NCBI RefSeq assembly: GCF_001612725.1
Contig: NZ_BDAZ01000020.1
Coordinates: forward strand, 1-64,000
DNA length: 64,000 nucleotides
Source: Nocardia anaemiae NBRC 100462
GTDB taxonomy: Bacteria; Actinomycetota; Actinomycetes; Mycobacteriales; Mycobacteriaceae
Reading direction: 5' to 3'
Shown here: positions 46,150 through 57,483 of the stretch, piece by piece
Position numbering within the stretch: position 1 is the first letter of the stretch
Layout: every line of letters starts with the position of its first letter
Translations under genes and position numbers: made by a program
Notes under the pieces: generated by a model
What the model saw: the letters and a program-made list of their open reading frames with translations, nothing else
Database searches by the model: none
Told to the model about the DNA's origin: nothing

Positions 46150-47049
46150 TCAGAACAGACTGCGCAGGCGACCGAACAGGGTGCGACCCGGATCACGGTC
46201 ACGCTCGCTGAACAGGAACTTCAGTTCCTCCTCCAACTCCTTACGCACCACATCGCGCAATTCCACTGCGGCAGCGTGCTTATCGGGTGCATCGCGCCAC
46301 GGCGTCGGGTCGATGGGCGCACCGGCGGAGAAGTAGAAGCGCTCCGGACGCGGGATACCGGTCGGGCCGACGCCGCGGATCAGCGGCGGGGTCAGGTCCC
46401 GGTTCAAGCCCAGCGCCTCGACGGCCCAGCGCAGCGGTCGCATGACCGGGTGGTCGCCGTCGAAAACGATGTCGTAGGCGTCATCGACGCCGATCATCGC
46501 CACCGGCACGATCGGCGCGCCCGCCTCGATCGCCATATGCGCGAACCCGGAGCGGCCCTCCCATTTGAGGACGTACTTCTCGTTCTTGCGACGCACCGCT
46601 TCTCGACCGCCGCCCGGGAATACGATGACGGCCTCGCCGCGGGCCAGCAGCGCCAGACAATTGCGCCGGTTGCCGCGCACCGTGCCGAAGTGGTGCAGCA
46701 ACTGACGGATGCCGGGCACATTGATGAGCACATTTTCGGCCAGCCCGCGGATCAGTCGACCGCGCCTGCGCAGCACTTCGGGTAGCAACAGCGGGGCGTC
46801 GATACCGCCCATCAGATTGTGATTGCCGACCAGCAGCACCGGCCCCTGCGCCGGAATGTTCTCCAATCCGTAGAACCGCGGACTCGTCCACGCGCGCAGC
46901 GGCGCGAGCAGGGTGTCGAGCACTCGAATATCGGTGTCGGTGAGCGAAACCGACAGTGGCGCACCGTCACTCAGTACCGGGGCGGCGAGCGACGAATCAC
47001 CGGAGCGCCGATCACCCGAATCGGCCGAACCGGAGTGGTCATGCGACAT
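46150..47049 (-). CDS. Lysophospholipid/diacylglycerol acyltransferase (PlsC/MGAT-like)
   Basis: The product has 299 residues. The acyltransferase block begins VLLVGNHNLMGGIDAPLLL (catalytic His-Asp, with more residues between them than in the usual HX4D) and continues with VIVFPGGGREAVRRKNE and GAPIVPVAMIGVDD. This is the MGAT/DAGAT-like branch of the PlsC superfamily, which esterifies glycerolipids with acyl-CoA. The N-terminal 40 residues are Ser/Asp-rich. AGGAGGG precedes ATG 47049. A role in triacylglycerol or phospholipid synthesis is likely. Confidence 0.87.
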   Translation of the reverse strand: MSHDHSGSADSGDRRSGDSSLAAPVLSDGAPLSVSLTDTDIRVLDTLLAPLRAWTSPRFYGLENIPAQGPVLLVGNHNLMGGIDAPLLLPEVLRRRGRLIRGLAENVLINVPGIRQLLHHFGTVRGNRRNCLALLARGEAVIVFPGGGREAVRRKNEKYVLKWEGRSGFAHMAIEAGAPIVPVAMIGVDDAYDIVFDGDHPVMRPLRWAVEALGLNRDLTPPLIRGVGPTGIPRPERFYFSAGAPIDPTPWRDAPDKHAAAVELRDVVRKELEEELKFLFSERDRDPGRTLFGRLRSLF

Positions 47050-47159
47050 TTAACCCTCCTGATGTCGATTCGATGACGATAGCGCAACGAATTCGCCTGT
47101 GTTGCACCGGATGTGCCGGACATGCGCTAGCGACCGGCCGGTTCGCGAACGGATCGGGA

Positions 47160-48740
47160 TTATGCGAAACCATTGGCTTCGGGCGAACCCGTGCCGCTCG
47201 TCTCGGACGAACCACCGGCATGCGCATACTGCGACAGCGCCGCCGCCAGCGCGTGCGGAACGCGGGCGTGCACCCGGGTGCCGCCCTCCTCGTGCTCGGA
47301 GGAGGTGATACGACCGTCCGCATGGATGCGGGCGAGCAGATCGCCACGGGTGTAGGGCAGCAGCACACTGATCTCGACGTCGAGGCCGCCGAGCACTTCG
47401 GCGAGGCGCTCACGCAGTTCGGTGATGCCGGTCCCCTTGTGCGCGGACACGTAGGAGGCATCGGGCAGCATCGCGCGCAGCCGAGTCAGCTCGACCGGGT
47501 CGACCGCGTCGATCTTGTTGACCACCAACAGCTCCGGCGGCGCCGGTGCCCCCGATTGCTTGATCACATCGGTGATCACCTCACGGACCGCCTTGATCTG
47601 TTCGGCGGGCAGCGCGTCGGAACCGTCCACGACGTGCAGCAGCAGATCCGCGCCGGTGACCTCCTCCAAGGTGGACCGGAAGGCCTCGACCAACTGAGTC
47701 GGCAGATGTCGAACGAATCCGACGGTATCGGTGAAGACGACCTCGCGGCCGTCGTCCAGTTCGGCGCGGCGGGTGGTCGGATCCAGGGTCGCGAACAGTG
47801 CGTCCTGGACCAGCAGACCCGCACCGGTCAGCGCGTTCATCAGGCTGGATTTGCCCGCATTGGTGTAGCCGACGATGGCGACCGCCGGGATACCGCTGGA
47901 GGTGCGGCGGGCCCGCTTGGTATCGCGCGCGGTCTTCATTTCCCGAATCTCACGGCGCAACTTGGCCATTCGCTCCCGAATGCGGCGGCGATCGGTTTCG
48001 ATCTTGGTCTCACCGGGACCACGCAGACCCACACCGCCGCCGTTGCCGCCCGCGCGACCACCGGCCTGCCGGGACATGGACTCACCCCAACCGCGCAGCC
48101 GCGGCAGCATGTATTCCATCTGGGCCAGCGATACCTGGGCCTTGCCCTCGCTGGAGGTGGCGTGCTGGGCGAAGATATCCAGGATCAGTGCGGTCCGGTC
48201 GATCACCTTGACCTTGACGACCTTCTCCAGCGCGGTCAGCTGCGCCGGGGTGAGTTCACCGTCGCAGATCACCGTATCGGCGCCGGATTCGAGTACCACC
48301 GCGCGCAGTTCGTCGGCCTTGCCGGAACCGATATAGGTGGCCGGATCCGGCTTGTCGCGCCGCTGGATCAGCCCCTCGAGCACCTCCGAACCCGCGGTCT
48401 CGGCGAGTGCGGCCAGTTCGGCCATGCTCGCCTCGGCCTGAGTCGCGGTGCCCGTGGTCCAGACGCCGACCAGCACGACCCGCTCCAGTCGCAGCTGCCG
48501 GTACTCGACCTCGGTGATATCGGTGAGCTCGGTCGACAGACCAGCGACGCGCCGCAGCGAGGAGCGCTCGTCGAGCTGCATCTCGCCGACCGTTGGATCG
48601 GCGGTCCACCCGGACCGCCGCATCCGCGCGGCGTGCTCGGCGACTACATCGCCGGTGTCTTCCGTCGTGTCCTCGACGGCCTCGACGCGGTCATTGTCGT
48701 CGGCGGCCGGAGTGAATTCAAAAGTCTTCGATTTCGTCAT
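47160..48740 (-). CDS. hflX: GTPase HflX
   Basis: The product is about 526 residues from ATG 48740. The HflX N-terminal domain (residues 95-250) includes DKPDPATYIGSGKADEL and LPRLRGWGESMSRQ with the Gly-rich loop GGVGLRGPGETKIE. The GTPase domain has G1 GYTNAGKSS, G3 DTVGF and G4 NKID. HflX splits stalled or stressed ribosomes. The first 60 residues are acidic and not conserved. It precedes dapF's neighbourhood as in other mycolate actinobacteria. Starts further upstream (to 48806) are possible but lack domain sequence. Confidence 0.96.
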   Translation of the reverse strand: MTKSKTFEFTPAADDNDRVEAVEDTTEDTGDVVAEHAARMRRSGWTADPTVGEMQLDERSSLRRVAGLSTELTDITEVEYRQLRLERVVLVGVWTTGTATQAEASMAELAALAETAGSEVLEGLIQRRDKPDPATYIGSGKADELRAVVLESGADTVICDGELTPAQLTALEKVVKVKVIDRTALILDIFAQHATSSEGKAQVSLAQMEYMLPRLRGWGESMSRQAGGRAGGNGGGVGLRGPGETKIETDRRRIRERMAKLRREIREMKTARDTKRARRTSSGIPAVAIVGYTNAGKSSLMNALTGAGLLVQDALFATLDPTTRRAELDDGREVVFTDTVGFVRHLPTQLVEAFRSTLEEVTGADLLLHVVDGSDALPAEQIKAVREVITDVIKQSGAPAPPELLVVNKIDAVDPVELTRLRAMLPDASYVSAHKGTGITELRERLAEVLGGLDVEISVLLPYTRGDLLARIHADGRITSSEHEEGGTRVHARVPHALAAALSQYAHAGGSSETSGTGSPEANGFA

Positions 48741-48837
48741 ACACCATCCATGCTGCCACGAGTGCTCACCGATGTGCATTCGGTTATCCCTGGACACGGT
48801 GCACACCGGTCATCACGGCGTGCACCTTCGAGGGGTA

Positions 48838-49749
48838 TCAGCACTCAGCTCGCGAATGCGACGACCACCAGTTTTCGGCGATCCGCCCCGTCGCGACCAG
48901 CACCGACGGTCCGCGCAACCAGGCCGCGCCCGCGGCGAGGCGGACGGTGACCTCGCCACCGAGCACCCGCACGCGCACCTCGCCGGTATCGCTGGCGATG
49001 TGGAAACCGTCGGCGGCCAAGGCGGCCGCCGCGGCGGCCACGGTTCCGGTTCCGCAGGAACGCGTTTCGCCGACACCGCGCTCGTAGACGCGCATGTCCA
49101 CCGCGCCGTCCGCCAGTCCGGTCAGGATCTCGACATTCACGCCCTGCGGGAACAGGTCCGGGTCGAAGCCGGGAGCGACGTTGAGATCGAGTTTGGCGAG
49201 CGCGTCCGCCGACATGCTCGCATCGACGCAGGCCAGGTGCGGATTGCCGACATCGATGCCGATGCCGGGCAGCGCCCAGCCGCCGATGGTCGCGGTCGAG
49301 GAACCGAGCTCGCGAACGATGCCCATCCCCACGGTGACCTCGCCATCGGCCGGGCCTCCAGAATGCACCGTGACCGGACGCGCCCCGGCGCGACTACCGA
49401 CGACGTACTCCGTACGCGATTCCAGCCCCACAGCCGCCAGGTAGTGCGCGAAAACCCGCACCCCGTTGCCGCACATCTCGGCGATCGAGCCGTCGGCGTT
49501 GCGGTAGTCCATGAACCAGTCGGTTTCGGCGATGTCCTGGGGAATCTCGGCGAGCACACCCGCGTCCCGCAGCGCACCCGCTCGCGCCACCCGCAGTACA
49601 CCGTCCGCGCCGAGTCCGCGGCGACGATCGCACAGCGCGGCGACCCGTTCCGGCGTCAGGTCCAGCCGGACCTCCGGATCGGGCAGCACCACGAAGTCGT
49701 TCTCGGTGCCGTGGCCCTTGGTGAACTCGATATCCGACACGTCGCGCAT
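48838..49749 (-). CDS. dapF: Diaminopimelate epimerase
   Basis: The product has 303 residues. The two catalytic cysteines are in [11 protein letters not shown] and [13 protein letters not shown], and the start [13 protein letters not shown] is the family N-terminus. It interconverts LL- and meso-diaminopimelate for lysine and peptidoglycan synthesis. ATG 49749 has GGGAG 5 nt upstream. It lies 9 nt downstream of the TrmH-type gene and continues the miaA - trmH - dapF operon on the reverse strand. Confidence 0.97.
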   Translation of the reverse strand: MRDVSDIEFTKGHGTENDFVVLPDPEVRLDLTPERVAALCDRRRGLGADGVLRVARAGALRDAGVLAEIPQDIAETDWFMDYRNADGSIAEMCGNGVRVFAHYLAAVGLESRTEYVVGSRAGARPVTVHSGGPADGEVTVGMGIVRELGSSTATIGGWALPGIGIDVGNPHLACVDASMSADALAKLDLNVAPGFDPDLFPQGVNVEILTGLADGAVDMRVYERGVGETRSCGTGTVAAAAAALAADGFHIASDTGEVRVRVLGGEVTVRLAAGAAWLRGPSVLVATGRIAENWWSSHSRAEC

Positions 49750-49758
49750 TCTCCCTGC

Positions 49759-50604
49759 TTATCGTCCTCGAACCAACGTACGGCGCTGCCGCGAAATTTC
49801 GTACAGCGCGACCGCGGCGGCCGAGGGCGCACCGAGCGAGCTTGCGGTGCCGCCCATCGGGATATAGACCATATCGTCACAGGCCTGCTGCCACGCCGCG
49901 CTCATACCGCTGGTCTCATTGCCGACGACCAGAATGGTGGCTTCGGCGAAGTCGTAGTCGAAGACCGCGTCCGCGCCGTTCTCATCGGTACCGACAATGC
50001 GAGTAGGGATGCCGCGCTGGACCTGCCGGTCCCGGAATTCGAGCACCTGCGCGGGCCCGGCGGCGCGGAAGACCGGCATGGCGAACAGCGAACCCGTTGA
50101 TGCGCGGACCGCCTGCGGATCGTATTGATCGGCACCATGACCGGTCACGATGATTCCGCTGGCGCCGAACGCGTCGGCCGAGCGGATGAGCGTGCCGAGA
50201 TTACCCGGCGAGTTGGGGCGATCGAAAACCACCACGACCGGTGGCGCGGCAGCACCGGGTTCACCGGGTTCGAAGGTGTCGAGCTCGGATTGCCTGGATA
50301 TCGCGACCGCAACCAATTCCGGTATGCCGCTGGCCTTTTCGCCGAGTTCAGCCATCAGTTCCGGCACCAGGCCGACCTGCGGCACGCCGCTGGTCTCCAA
50401 TAGTTCGCGCGCCCAACTCGACAGTTCCGGCGCGCCGAGACGGTAGAGCATCGTCTCCAGCGGCCAGTCGTTGGCGATCGCCTGGGTGATCGGGCGCACG
50501 CCCTGCACCAGGAAGCGGCCGTCGCGGTGGCGCTTGGTCCGGTTGTTCAGATACGCCTGCCACACCTGGACCGAGGCATTGCGGGTGCTCACACGACGTG
50601 TCAC
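49759..50604 (-). CDS. SpoU/TrmH-family RNA methyltransferase
   Basis: The product has 281 residues from GTG 50604. The SpoU domain is complete: motif 1 [20 protein letters not shown], motif 2 [14 protein letters not shown] and motif 3 [20 protein letters not shown], which form the deep trefoil knot. The N-terminal part ([19 protein letters not shown]) is the substrate-binding domain. It methylates a ribose 2'-O of tRNA or rRNA; the site is not evident. The GTG overlaps the miaA stop (GTGA). A longer frame to 50703 has no family sequence. Confidence 0.92.
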   Translation of the reverse strand: MTRRVSTRNASVQVWQAYLNNRTKRHRDGRFLVQGVRPITQAIANDWPLETMLYRLGAPELSSWARELLETSGVPQVGLVPELMAELGEKASGIPELVAVAISRQSELDTFEPGEPGAAAPPVVVVFDRPNSPGNLGTLIRSADAFGASGIIVTGHGADQYDPQAVRASTGSLFAMPVFRAAGPAQVLEFRDRQVQRGIPTRIVGTDENGADAVFDYDFAEATILVVGNETSGMSAAWQQACDDMVYIPMGGTASSLGAPSAAAVALYEISRQRRTLVRGR

Positions 50605-51518
50605 TGCGGGATCCGTTCCTTCTCGAGCAGGGACAACGCGGTCGCGACCAGATCGGGATCGGCGCCGTCCACCCACCGCACCCTGGGATCGCGGCGGAAC
50701 CACGAGCGCTGCCGCCGGACATAGCGCCGGGTGCCGATCAGGGTGCGTTCCTGCGCGTGGTTCAGGTCGTATTCGTTGTCCAGGTACGCCAGGACTTGTG
50801 CGTAGCCGATCGCCCGGCGCGCCGTGACGCCCTCGCGCAGACCCTTATCGATCAGTCCGCGCACCTCGTCGACCAGACCGGCCTCGAACATCAGCGCGGT
50901 GCGCCGTTCGATGCGTGCGTCGAGTTCGGCGGTGTCACGGTCCACACCGATGATCGCGGTGTCCCAGCGCGGTTTTCCGATGACCGGAGCCGAGGCCGCG
51001 AACGGACGGCCGGTGAGCTCCACGACCTCGAGCGCGCGCACCATGCGACGGCCATCGGTAGGCAGAATGGTCGCCGCGGCAGCCGGATCGGCCGCTTTCA
51101 AAGCCTCGTGCACGGCACCGACGCCACGCTCGGCCAACAGCGCCTCCCAGCGTGCGCGGACGGTCGGATCGGTGGCCGGGAATTCCCAATCATCGAGCAG
51201 CGCTTGGACATACATCATCGAGCCGCCGACGATGATCGGCGTGCGACCACGCGCCAAGATCTCGCGCACGTTCACGCTCGCCGCGGCCTGATAGGCGGCG
51301 ACGGTGGCGGTTTCGGTCACCTCGAGCACATCGAGTTGGTGGTGCGGGATGCCCCGGCGTTCGGCAGGCAGGAGTTTCGCGGTGCCGACGTCCATACCGC
51401 GGTACAGCTGCATCGCATCGATATTCACGATCTCGCCGCCGAGTCGTTCGGCGAGGTCGAGGCCGAGATCAGATTTGCCGGTGGCGGTGGGACCGACGAC
51501 GGCGATCGGCTTCAGCAC
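50601..51518 (-). CDS. miaA: tRNA dimethylallyltransferase MiaA
   Basis: The product has 305 residues. The P-loop [15 protein letters not shown] is at about 8-22, [17 protein letters not shown] at 33-49, the PHHQLD motif near 58, and the C-terminal ARRAIGYAQ and [14 protein letters not shown]. It transfers a dimethylallyl group to A37 of tRNAs that read U-starting codons; MiaB, also in this window, then thiomethylates it. GTG 51518 overlaps the end of the upstream dioxygenase-like gene by 7 nt. Confidence 0.97.
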   Translation of the reverse strand: MLKPIAVVGPTATGKSDLGLDLAERLGGEIVNIDAMQLYRGMDVGTAKLLPAERRGIPHHQLDVLEVTETATVAAYQAAASVNVREILARGRTPIIVGGSMMYVQALLDDWEFPATDPTVRARWEALLAERGVGAVHEALKAADPAAAATILPTDGRRMVRALEVVELTGRPFAASAPVIGKPRWDTAIIGVDRDTAELDARIERRTALMFEAGLVDEVRGLIDKGLREGVTARRAIGYAQVLAYLDNEYDLNHAQERTLIGTRRYVRRQRSWFRRDPRVRWVDGADPDLVATALSLLEKERIPQ

Positions 51519-52297
51519 CGATCACCTCCCGATGCGCGCCAGACGCTCACCTGATAGCCGACGCCGAATGGTGCGTCGCTGTACAGGGTTTCGACGGATG
51601 GGGCGATCGAATCGGCGGCGAACAGTCCGGCGAGAACCTGATAGGCCGCCCGACCGGACAGCACGAGTTCGGCACACAAGTCGGGATCCAGGGCGAGCAG
51701 TCCAGCGGTATCGCCTTCGGCCAGAGCACGATCCAGTTCGCGCTGCACGTCGGGGGCGCGCTCGTCGAGGAATCCCGGCGCCTTGCGGGTCAGGGTCGCC
51801 GCGCCGTCCGCGACAACGAGAACGCCCGCCTGCTCGGGCACATCGTCCAGTGCGGTGCGCAACTGCGCGCCCATTCGGGCGCATTCGTCGGCGGGGGTTT
51901 CGGCGGCGACGATGGTCGTCGCGGCCACTGCCTCAGGTGCGACCCGACCGCGCAACCACCCGGCGATCAGAGCGGGCAGCGGCTGCTGCGGATCCGCTGC
52001 GCCGGGGGTGTGGCGCGAGCGAGACAAGGCGTCCGCTGAAAGCCCGACCTGCACGTCCGCACCGAAACCACGGAAGGTGCCGACCGCATCCGGTCCGAGC
52101 ACCTGCCCGGCCGGGCCCACACCGACGACGGTCCAGTGCCGAGTCGTCGCGGCCAGCGCACCGACCGCGGTGAGTGCGGCCGCGCGCAACACCGCCGTCG
52201 CGTCATCGGAATCCGACCCGGCCGCGTTCGCGACAGCGCCGCAGAGCTCGGGCACCAGGATCGGCGGCGACGGGACCAGGGCCGCAATGGAGAACAC
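51512..52297 (-). CDS. Class III extradiol dioxygenase-like protein (Rv2728c position)
   Basis: From GTG 52297 the product has 261 residues and begins [20 protein letters not shown], the recognisable start of the LigB-type fold. [19 protein letters not shown] and [17 protein letters not shown] follow. The His ligands of real dioxygenases are not clearly conserved, so catalysis is uncertain. It is Ala-rich and sits just before miaA as in M. tuberculosis (Rv2728c). Codons upstream to 52384 are open but do not fit the family start. Confidence 0.75.
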   Translation of the reverse strand: MFSIAALVPSPPILVPELCGAVANAAGSDSDDATAVLRAAALTAVGALAATTRHWTVVGVGPAGQVLGPDAVGTFRGFGADVQVGLSADALSRSRHTPGAADPQQPLPALIAGWLRGRVAPEAVAATTIVAAETPADECARMGAQLRTALDDVPEQAGVLVVADGAATLTRKAPGFLDERAPDVQRELDRALAEGDTAGLLALDPDLCAELVLSGRAAYQVLAGLFAADSIAPSVETLYSDAPFGVGYQVSVWRASGGDRC

Positions 52298-52561
52298 GCC
52301 GTAACCGTAGTCGTTCGCCGAATGCGCGATCCACAGCACCGCCGCGGCGTCCGCAACCTCGAGGTTCGAGTGTCTCTGCCGCAAACTGGGCCGAGATTGA
52401 TAGTGTTCGAGGTGCTACAACCCAGGTCATCACGGGTTGATTTCCCTGGGAATCATCAGTCGGAGGGCATTGATCGATGGTTTACAGGGCTCGGACCGGG
52501 TTCAATGGAGTGAGCTAGGGCGTAACCAGGCAGCCGTGACGCGCGGCAGGGACGAGGAGCA

Positions 52562-53992
52562 ATGAGCGAGAGCAACGGAACGGCGAAAGCGACCCCCGGC
52601 AGCACGCCGCGCCCCTCGGATTCCCCGAAGGCCGCCGTGCCTAAACCTTCCGCCGCCCCGAAACCAGCCGCGACTCCCAAACCGGGTGGGTCGGCGGGTC
52701 ATCCCAAGCCACATGCGGTCAAACCCGCCCCGGGGCCCGCCGCGCAGCAGCATCCGCATCCCGTCGTCGTCCCGACCGTCAGCGACCCGAGTGCGTGGGG
52801 TCGCGTCGATGACGACGGCACCGCGTGGGTGAAGACCGCCGAGGGTGAGCGCGTCGTCGGATCCTGGCAGGCCGGTGACGCCGCCGAAGGCCTAGCCCAT
52901 TTCGGCCGACGGTTCGACGATCTGGCCACCGAGGTGGCGCTGCTCGAGGCGCGGCTGGCGGCCGGGGCGGATGCCCGCAAGACCAAGGCGGCAGCGGTCG
53001 CCATCGCCGAATCGCTGCCAACCGCGGCGGTCATCGGCGATGTCGAAGGGCTGGCGCGGCGACTGCAGGCCATTGCCGAACACTCCGAAGAGGCGGCGGC
53101 ACACGCCAAGGAGGAGAAGGAAAAGGCCAGGCACGAGCACACCGAGCGCAAGGAAGCGCTGTGCGCCGAGGCCGAGAAGATCGCCACCGAATCCACCCAG
53201 TGGAAGGCCGCGGGCGATCGGCTGCGCGAAATCCTGGACGAGTGGAAGTCCATCCGCGGCGTTGACCGCAAGGTCGACGACGCACTGTGGAAGCGCTACT
53301 CCAAGGCGCGTGAGGCGTTCAACCGCCGTCGTGGCGCACACTTCGCCGAACTCGATCGCGAGCGCGCCGCGGCGAAGTCGCGCAAGGAAGAACTCTGCGT
53401 GCGCGCCGAGGAGCTGTCCGGCTCCACCGACTGGGTCGGCACGGCCGGTGTGTTCCGGGATCTGCTCGCGGAATGGAAGGCCGCGGGCCGGGCGCCGCGT
53501 GAGGCCGACGAGGCTCTGTGGCGGCGTTTCAAGAGCGCCCAGGATGTCTTCTTCGCCGCACGCAATGCCGCCGTCTCCGAGCGCGACGCCGAATTCGAGC
53601 ACAACGCCGCCGCCAAGGAAGAACTGCTCCGCGCCTACGAACACATCGATCCGGCCGCCGGTCTGGACGCCGCCCGCGCTGCCCTGCGCGAACTCCAGGA
53701 CAAGTGGGACGCGATCGGCAAGGTCCCGCGCGAACGCATCCAGGAACTCGAAGGCAAACTCCGCACCATCGAAAAGCGCGTCCGCGACGCGGTCGACGCC
53801 CAGTGGCGCCGCACCGATCCGGAGGCCATGGCCCGCGCCGCCCAATTCCGCGAGCGCGTCGCCCAATTCGAAGAGCAGGCCGCCAAGGCAACCGCCGCAG
53901 GCAAAAAGCGCGATGCGGAGAAAGCGTTGGAGCAGGCCAAGCAGTGGCGCGAGTGGGCCGAAGCCGCAGAGGGTGCGGTCAGCAACCGCTGA
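52562..53992 (+). CDS. DUF349-repeat protein
   Basis: The product has 476 residues. The first 75 are Pro/Ala/Lys-rich and disordered. From about 160 to 460 it is highly charged helix with DUF349 repeats marked by [38 protein letters not shown] and [19 protein letters not shown]. Coiled-coil character is strong ([16 protein letters not shown]). The Rv2731 homologue occupies this place in M. tuberculosis. The biochemical role is unknown. Forward orientation between reverse genes means it has its own promoter after 52385. Confidence 0.87.
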   Translation: MSESNGTAKATPGSTPRPSDSPKAAVPKPSAAPKPAATPKPGGSAGHPKPHAVKPAPGPAAQQHPHPVVVPTVSDPSAWGRVDDDGTAWVKTAEGERVVGSWQAGDAAEGLAHFGRRFDDLATEVALLEARLAAGADARKTKAAAVAIAESLPTAAVIGDVEGLARRLQAIAEHSEEAAAHAKEEKEKARHEHTERKEALCAEAEKIATESTQWKAAGDRLREILDEWKSIRGVDRKVDDALWKRYSKAREAFNRRRGAHFAELDRERAAAKSRKEELCVRAEELSGSTDWVGTAGVFRDLLAEWKAAGRAPREADEALWRRFKSAQDVFFAARNAAVSERDAEFEHNAAAKEELLRAYEHIDPAAGLDAARAALRELQDKWDAIGKVPRERIQELEGKLRTIEKRVRDAVDAQWRRTDPEAMARAAQFRERVAQFEEQAAKATAAGKKRDAEKALEQAKQWREWAEAAEGAVSNR

Positions 53993-54598
53993 TCCAGTAG
54001 CGCCCTGCGCGGGTACGCCCCACACCGATGGGTCACAGAGCTCGTTGGCGAACTCGGGTGCGACCCGTCTGGACGTCGATGGAACTCGCCCTCTCGGAGG
54101 CGAGACGATGTGCCTTAGGCCCGGGAGAGGCCAGCACCACGGGGCTCGAGCACGGCAAGCGCCTCGGGGTCGATCAACGTGAAGCGTCCAATGGACAACC
54201 GGTCTGATGTTCGGCACCGGTACGGCCGCATCACCCGTGTGGCCCTCCACGCTGGCTGGCAGCGCCGCAGCACTGATGTAGCGGCATCCGCGTGGGCGCT
54301 CGAGCACCTTAGGCACGGACACTGTGAGCTCGGAGGCCGATCACCACGAATCGTCCAGCCGCAACGGATCTGGTGCGCGGCACGGGCGCGCTCCGTCCCG
54401 TGCTGCCGGGATAGCCATACTCTCGGGAAAATTCATGCTGAGGCGCCGTCCACCAGCGGGCATTCACTGCAACGGTGCGTAGGAAAGTCAGGAAGCGTCG
54501 AGCAAACCCCGTCAAGCGAATGTTCTGCCGAATCGGGTCCTTTCAGCCGCGTAGTCGCGAAAGGTGCACGCTCAGCGTAGGTCTGCTCGCTGGCCGGG
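53993..54598. other. Non-coding 606-bp stretch with two degenerate paralogous small frames
   Basis: No full gene is seen. On the reverse strand two short frames, 54115-54231 (38 aa, contains LSIGRFTLIDPEALA) and 54309-54515 (68 aa, contains SVAAGRFVVIGLR), each end in ..RA followed by TAAGG, and their DNA aligns (both contain CTCGAGCAC, then GATCA..., TCGTCCA-like, then GGCAC-GG). They look like decayed copies of one element. Codon use is poor. Confidence 0.4.
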
Positions 54599-55759
54599 TC
54601 AGGAGTCGCCGGTGAGGCGGCGGCGGTCGCGTTCTTCGGCGGCGGCCGCGGCGTTGCGGCGCTGTTCCTCGGCGGCGAGTTGCAGGGCGGTTCGGCTCCA
54701 AACGACGCGGATCCAGTGGAAGGTCAGGACGATGATGGCGATGGCGCCGAGGATGAGGCCGATGCCGGGGCCCGCGCCGTGGTAGTTGCCCAGGCCAGGG
54801 GTCTGACGGTGCCAGATCGAGAAGACACCGAAGACGCTGCCGATGGCGGAACCGGCGACCGCGATCCAGGCGAGCACCCAGCGGCGAGTCATCAGCGCGA
54901 GCAGCGAGAAGCCGATGCCGAAGAGCACGGCGAACCAGACGAAGATCCGCGACGGCAGACCGATGTGCTCGGCCCGCGCGGCATCGGTACCGAGCAGCAC
55001 ATCGAACCCGCGGGCACTACCCGCATGCGATAACACCAGCGAAAACAGCAGCAGGAAAATCGCACCGGCGACCACCATCGCGCGCACCCCGGGGTCGATC
55101 TCCCCCGCGATGCGCCGCTCGACGGCATCGAGTTCGTCCTTGAACTGCTCGAAGTCATTACTGCTCTCGACGGAGTTCACTGCGCCCTCGTCTCCTTCGG
55201 CTGATCCCTGCTTCGCTGCCATACCCGCGTCCACTGTGCCATCACCACCCCCATCCACCGCATCCGCCCCACTACGTCCGGTAGTACTCGCAACGCCCGC
55301 ACCCGATCGCGAGTCCACGCCGCCCTCGCCCACATCCGAGGAACTATCGGGATCGCCCGCACGCGCCCCGCCGCCCTGCGAATCCGCCTCGGGCGAGCTC
55401 GGCGCGACCTCGCTGCGTTCACCGCTCATCGCGGCGCTCGCGTCTGCACGCTCCCGGCGATCAGCCTGCGAGCCGCCCGAATCCGGCTCGCGCGAACTCG
55501 CCCCGGAGTCGCGATCCGCTACCCCGTCAGCACGCGTCCCACCATCGGCTTGCACACCAACCGAATCCGATTCCGGCGTACTGCTGCCAGACACATCGGA
55601 CGCACGCCCGGATTCGAAATCCGTTCCCTCGGCAGCACGCACCCGCCGATCCGCTTCAGCACCAGCCGAATCCGGCTCTGAGGATGCTCTAGACGCACCG
55701 GGTGCCGAACCCGCTCCGCCAGCGCGCGTCAGGTCGTCGTCACCCGGCCGGGTATTCAT
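54599..55759 (-). CDS. Membrane protein with long acidic N-terminal region (Rv2732c position)
   Basis: The product has 386 residues. Residues 1-180 are low-complexity Ser/Gly/Asp/Arg-rich and probably disordered in the cytoplasm. Residues 190-386 have four hydrophobic segments ([74 protein letters not shown]) and end in a charged tail with coiled-coil character. The ATG at 55759 overlaps the miaB stop (ATGA), so it is co-translated with MiaB. The Rv2732c homologue is in this position in M. tuberculosis. The function is unknown. Confidence 0.85.
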   Translation of the reverse strand: MNTRPGDDDLTRAGGAGSAPGASRASSEPDSAGAEADRRVRAAEGTDFESGRASDVSGSSTPESDSVGVQADGGTRADGVADRDSGASSREPDSGGSQADRRERADASAAMSGERSEVAPSSPEADSQGGGARAGDPDSSSDVGEGGVDSRSGAGVASTTGRSGADAVDGGGDGTVDAGMAAKQGSAEGDEGAVNSVESSNDFEQFKDELDAVERRIAGEIDPGVRAMVVAGAIFLLLFSLVLSHAGSARGFDVLLGTDAARAEHIGLPSRIFVWFAVLFGIGFSLLALMTRRWVLAWIAVAGSAIGSVFGVFSIWHRQTPGLGNYHGAGPGIGLILGAIAIIVLTFHWIRVVWSRTALQLAAEEQRRNAAAAAEERDRRRLTGDS

Positions 55760-57312
55760 GCGCCGCAGCCGGTTGAGCAGCCTGCAGCGACCGGTTCGGG
55801 GGCGGGGGCACCGATACGGGGCAGGCCGAGGCCGACGCCGATGGGCTCGGTTTTTGGGGTGATGCCGCGCTCGTGGGCATCCCCCGCGCGAGTGCGGCGG
55901 TGGGTTTTGACCGGGGCGTCGGCAATCAGGTGGTGCGGGGCCGCGTCGGTGATATCGACAGTGATGACGTCGCCGGGGCGGATCTTCTCCGCCGCGCCCT
56001 CGGGGCGGAAGTGCACGAGTCGACCGTCGCGGGCGCGGCCGCTCATCCGGGCGGTCGCGGCGTTCTTCTTGCCCGCGCCCTCGGCGACCAGCAATTCCAC
56101 CTCGGTGCCGATGAGCGCCTTGTTCGCGTCGAGGGAGATCTGCTCCTGCAGCGCGATAAGCCGGTCGTAGCGCTCCTGCACCACCGCCTTGGGCAGTTGG
56201 TCGGGCATATCCGCGGCGGGCGTGCCGGGCCGCTTGGAGTACTGGAAGGTGTAGGCGCTGGTGAATCGCGCCTGCCGCACCACGTCCAGGGTCTGCTGGA
56301 AATCCTCCTCGGTCTCGCCGGGGAAGCCGACGATGATGTCGGTGGTGATCGCGGCATGCGGCATCGCGGCCCGCACCTTCTCGATGATGCCGAGGTAGCG
56401 CGCCTTCCGGTAGGACCGGCGCATCGCTTTCAGCACCCGGTCCGAACCGGACTGCAGGGGCATATGCAGCTGGGGGCAGACATTCGGCGTCTCGGCCATC
56501 GCCTCGATCACGTCATCGGTGAATTCGGCCGGATGCGGCGAGGTGAAGCGCACTCGCTCCAGCCCATCGATGCGCCCGGCCGCGCGCAGCAGTTTGGCGA
56601 AGGCACCGCGGTCGCGCGCCTCGTCGGGATCGGCGAAGGACGCACCGTAGGAGTTCACGTTCTGCCCGAGCAGCGTGACTTCCAGCACGCCCTGATCGAC
56701 CAGCGCCTGCACCTCGGCGAGCACGTCGCCCGGACGGCGGTCGACCTCCTTGCCGCGCAGTGACGGGACGATGCAGAACGTGCAGGTGTTATTGCAGCCG
56801 ACCGAGATCGAAACCCAACCGGCATAGGCGGATTCGCGCTTGGCGGGCAGGCTCGACGGGAACGCCTCCAACGATTCCAGGATCTCGACCTGCGCCTCGG
56901 CATTGTGCCGCGCGCGTTCCAGCAGCACCGGCAGCGATCCGATGTTGTGCGTGCCGAAGACCACATCGACCCACGGCGCCTTGCGCACGACGGTGTCGCG
57001 GTCCTTCTGCGCCAGGCAGCCGCCGACGGCGATCTGCATGCCCGGCCGGTCGGCCTTGATCGGGGCGAGGTGGCCGAGGGTGCCGTAAAGCTTGTTGTCG
57101 GCGTTCTCGCGCACCGCGCAGGTATTGAAGACGACGAGATCGGCCGTCGCACCCGGCGCGGCCTTCACATAACCCGCATCCTCGAGCAGGCCGGACAAGC
57201 GTTCGGAATCGTGCACGTTCATCTGGCAACCGAAGGTGCGGACCTCGTAACTGCGTGCACCGTCCGCGGCCGCAGGGGCGGGAGACAGCACTGCCTGTCC
57301 GATCGAATCCAC
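55756..57312 (-). CDS. miaB: tRNA-2-methylthio-N6-dimethylallyladenosine synthase MiaB
   Basis: The product has 518 residues. The N-terminal UPF0004 domain ([15 protein letters not shown]) holds three Cys for one 4Fe-4S cluster, and the radical SAM cluster is in [18 protein letters not shown] domain closes the protein. It thiomethylates i6A37 made by MiaA. GTG 57312 is used. The C-terminal 60 residues after the TRAM domain are Gly/Ala/Thr-rich and end in Cys residues. The gene is convergent-free and divergent from the glutamate transporter operon. Confidence 0.97.
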   Translation of the reverse strand: MDSIGQAVLSPAPAAADGARSYEVRTFGCQMNVHDSERLSGLLEDAGYVKAAPGATADLVVFNTCAVRENADNKLYGTLGHLAPIKADRPGMQIAVGGCLAQKDRDTVVRKAPWVDVVFGTHNIGSLPVLLERARHNAEAQVEILESLEAFPSSLPAKRESAYAGWVSISVGCNNTCTFCIVPSLRGKEVDRRPGDVLAEVQALVDQGVLEVTLLGQNVNSYGASFADPDEARDRGAFAKLLRAAGRIDGLERVRFTSPHPAEFTDDVIEAMAETPNVCPQLHMPLQSGSDRVLKAMRRSYRKARYLGIIEKVRAAMPHAAITTDIIVGFPGETEEDFQQTLDVVRQARFTSAYTFQYSKRPGTPAADMPDQLPKAVVQERYDRLIALQEQISLDANKALIGTEVELLVAEGAGKKNAATARMSGRARDGRLVHFRPEGAAEKIRPGDVITVDITDAAPHHLIADAPVKTHRRTRAGDAHERGITPKTEPIGVGLGLPRIGAPAPEPVAAGCSTGCGA

Positions 57313-57483
57313 CCGTCCAGGGTACGGGGGTGCGCAACGCGGGTTTTCAGCGCATCGGCGCAGGCCCCGGGCCCCGGCCGGGTCGCATCGGTAAGGTTAC
57401 GGCGCTGTGTCGTATCGGCGCGGCGTGACGGTGTGTCGCCGAAACCCGGGCAAATCGCCGTTTTCCGCTTAAGGTCTTGGACC

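Noticed and set aside
46956..48950. 664-codon forward frame opposite HflX
   Set aside because: Antisense shadow of a GC-rich gene; no domain motifs and composition typical of shadow frames.
52892..54322. 476-codon reverse frame opposite the DUF349 gene
   Set aside because: Mostly antisense of DUF349 repeats; only the 54115-54231 segment in another frame looked worth noting.
54843..55862. Ser/Ala/Pro-rich forward frame opposite the Rv2732c-like gene
   Set aside because: Mirror image of the low-complexity acidic N-terminus; no ribosome site or family.
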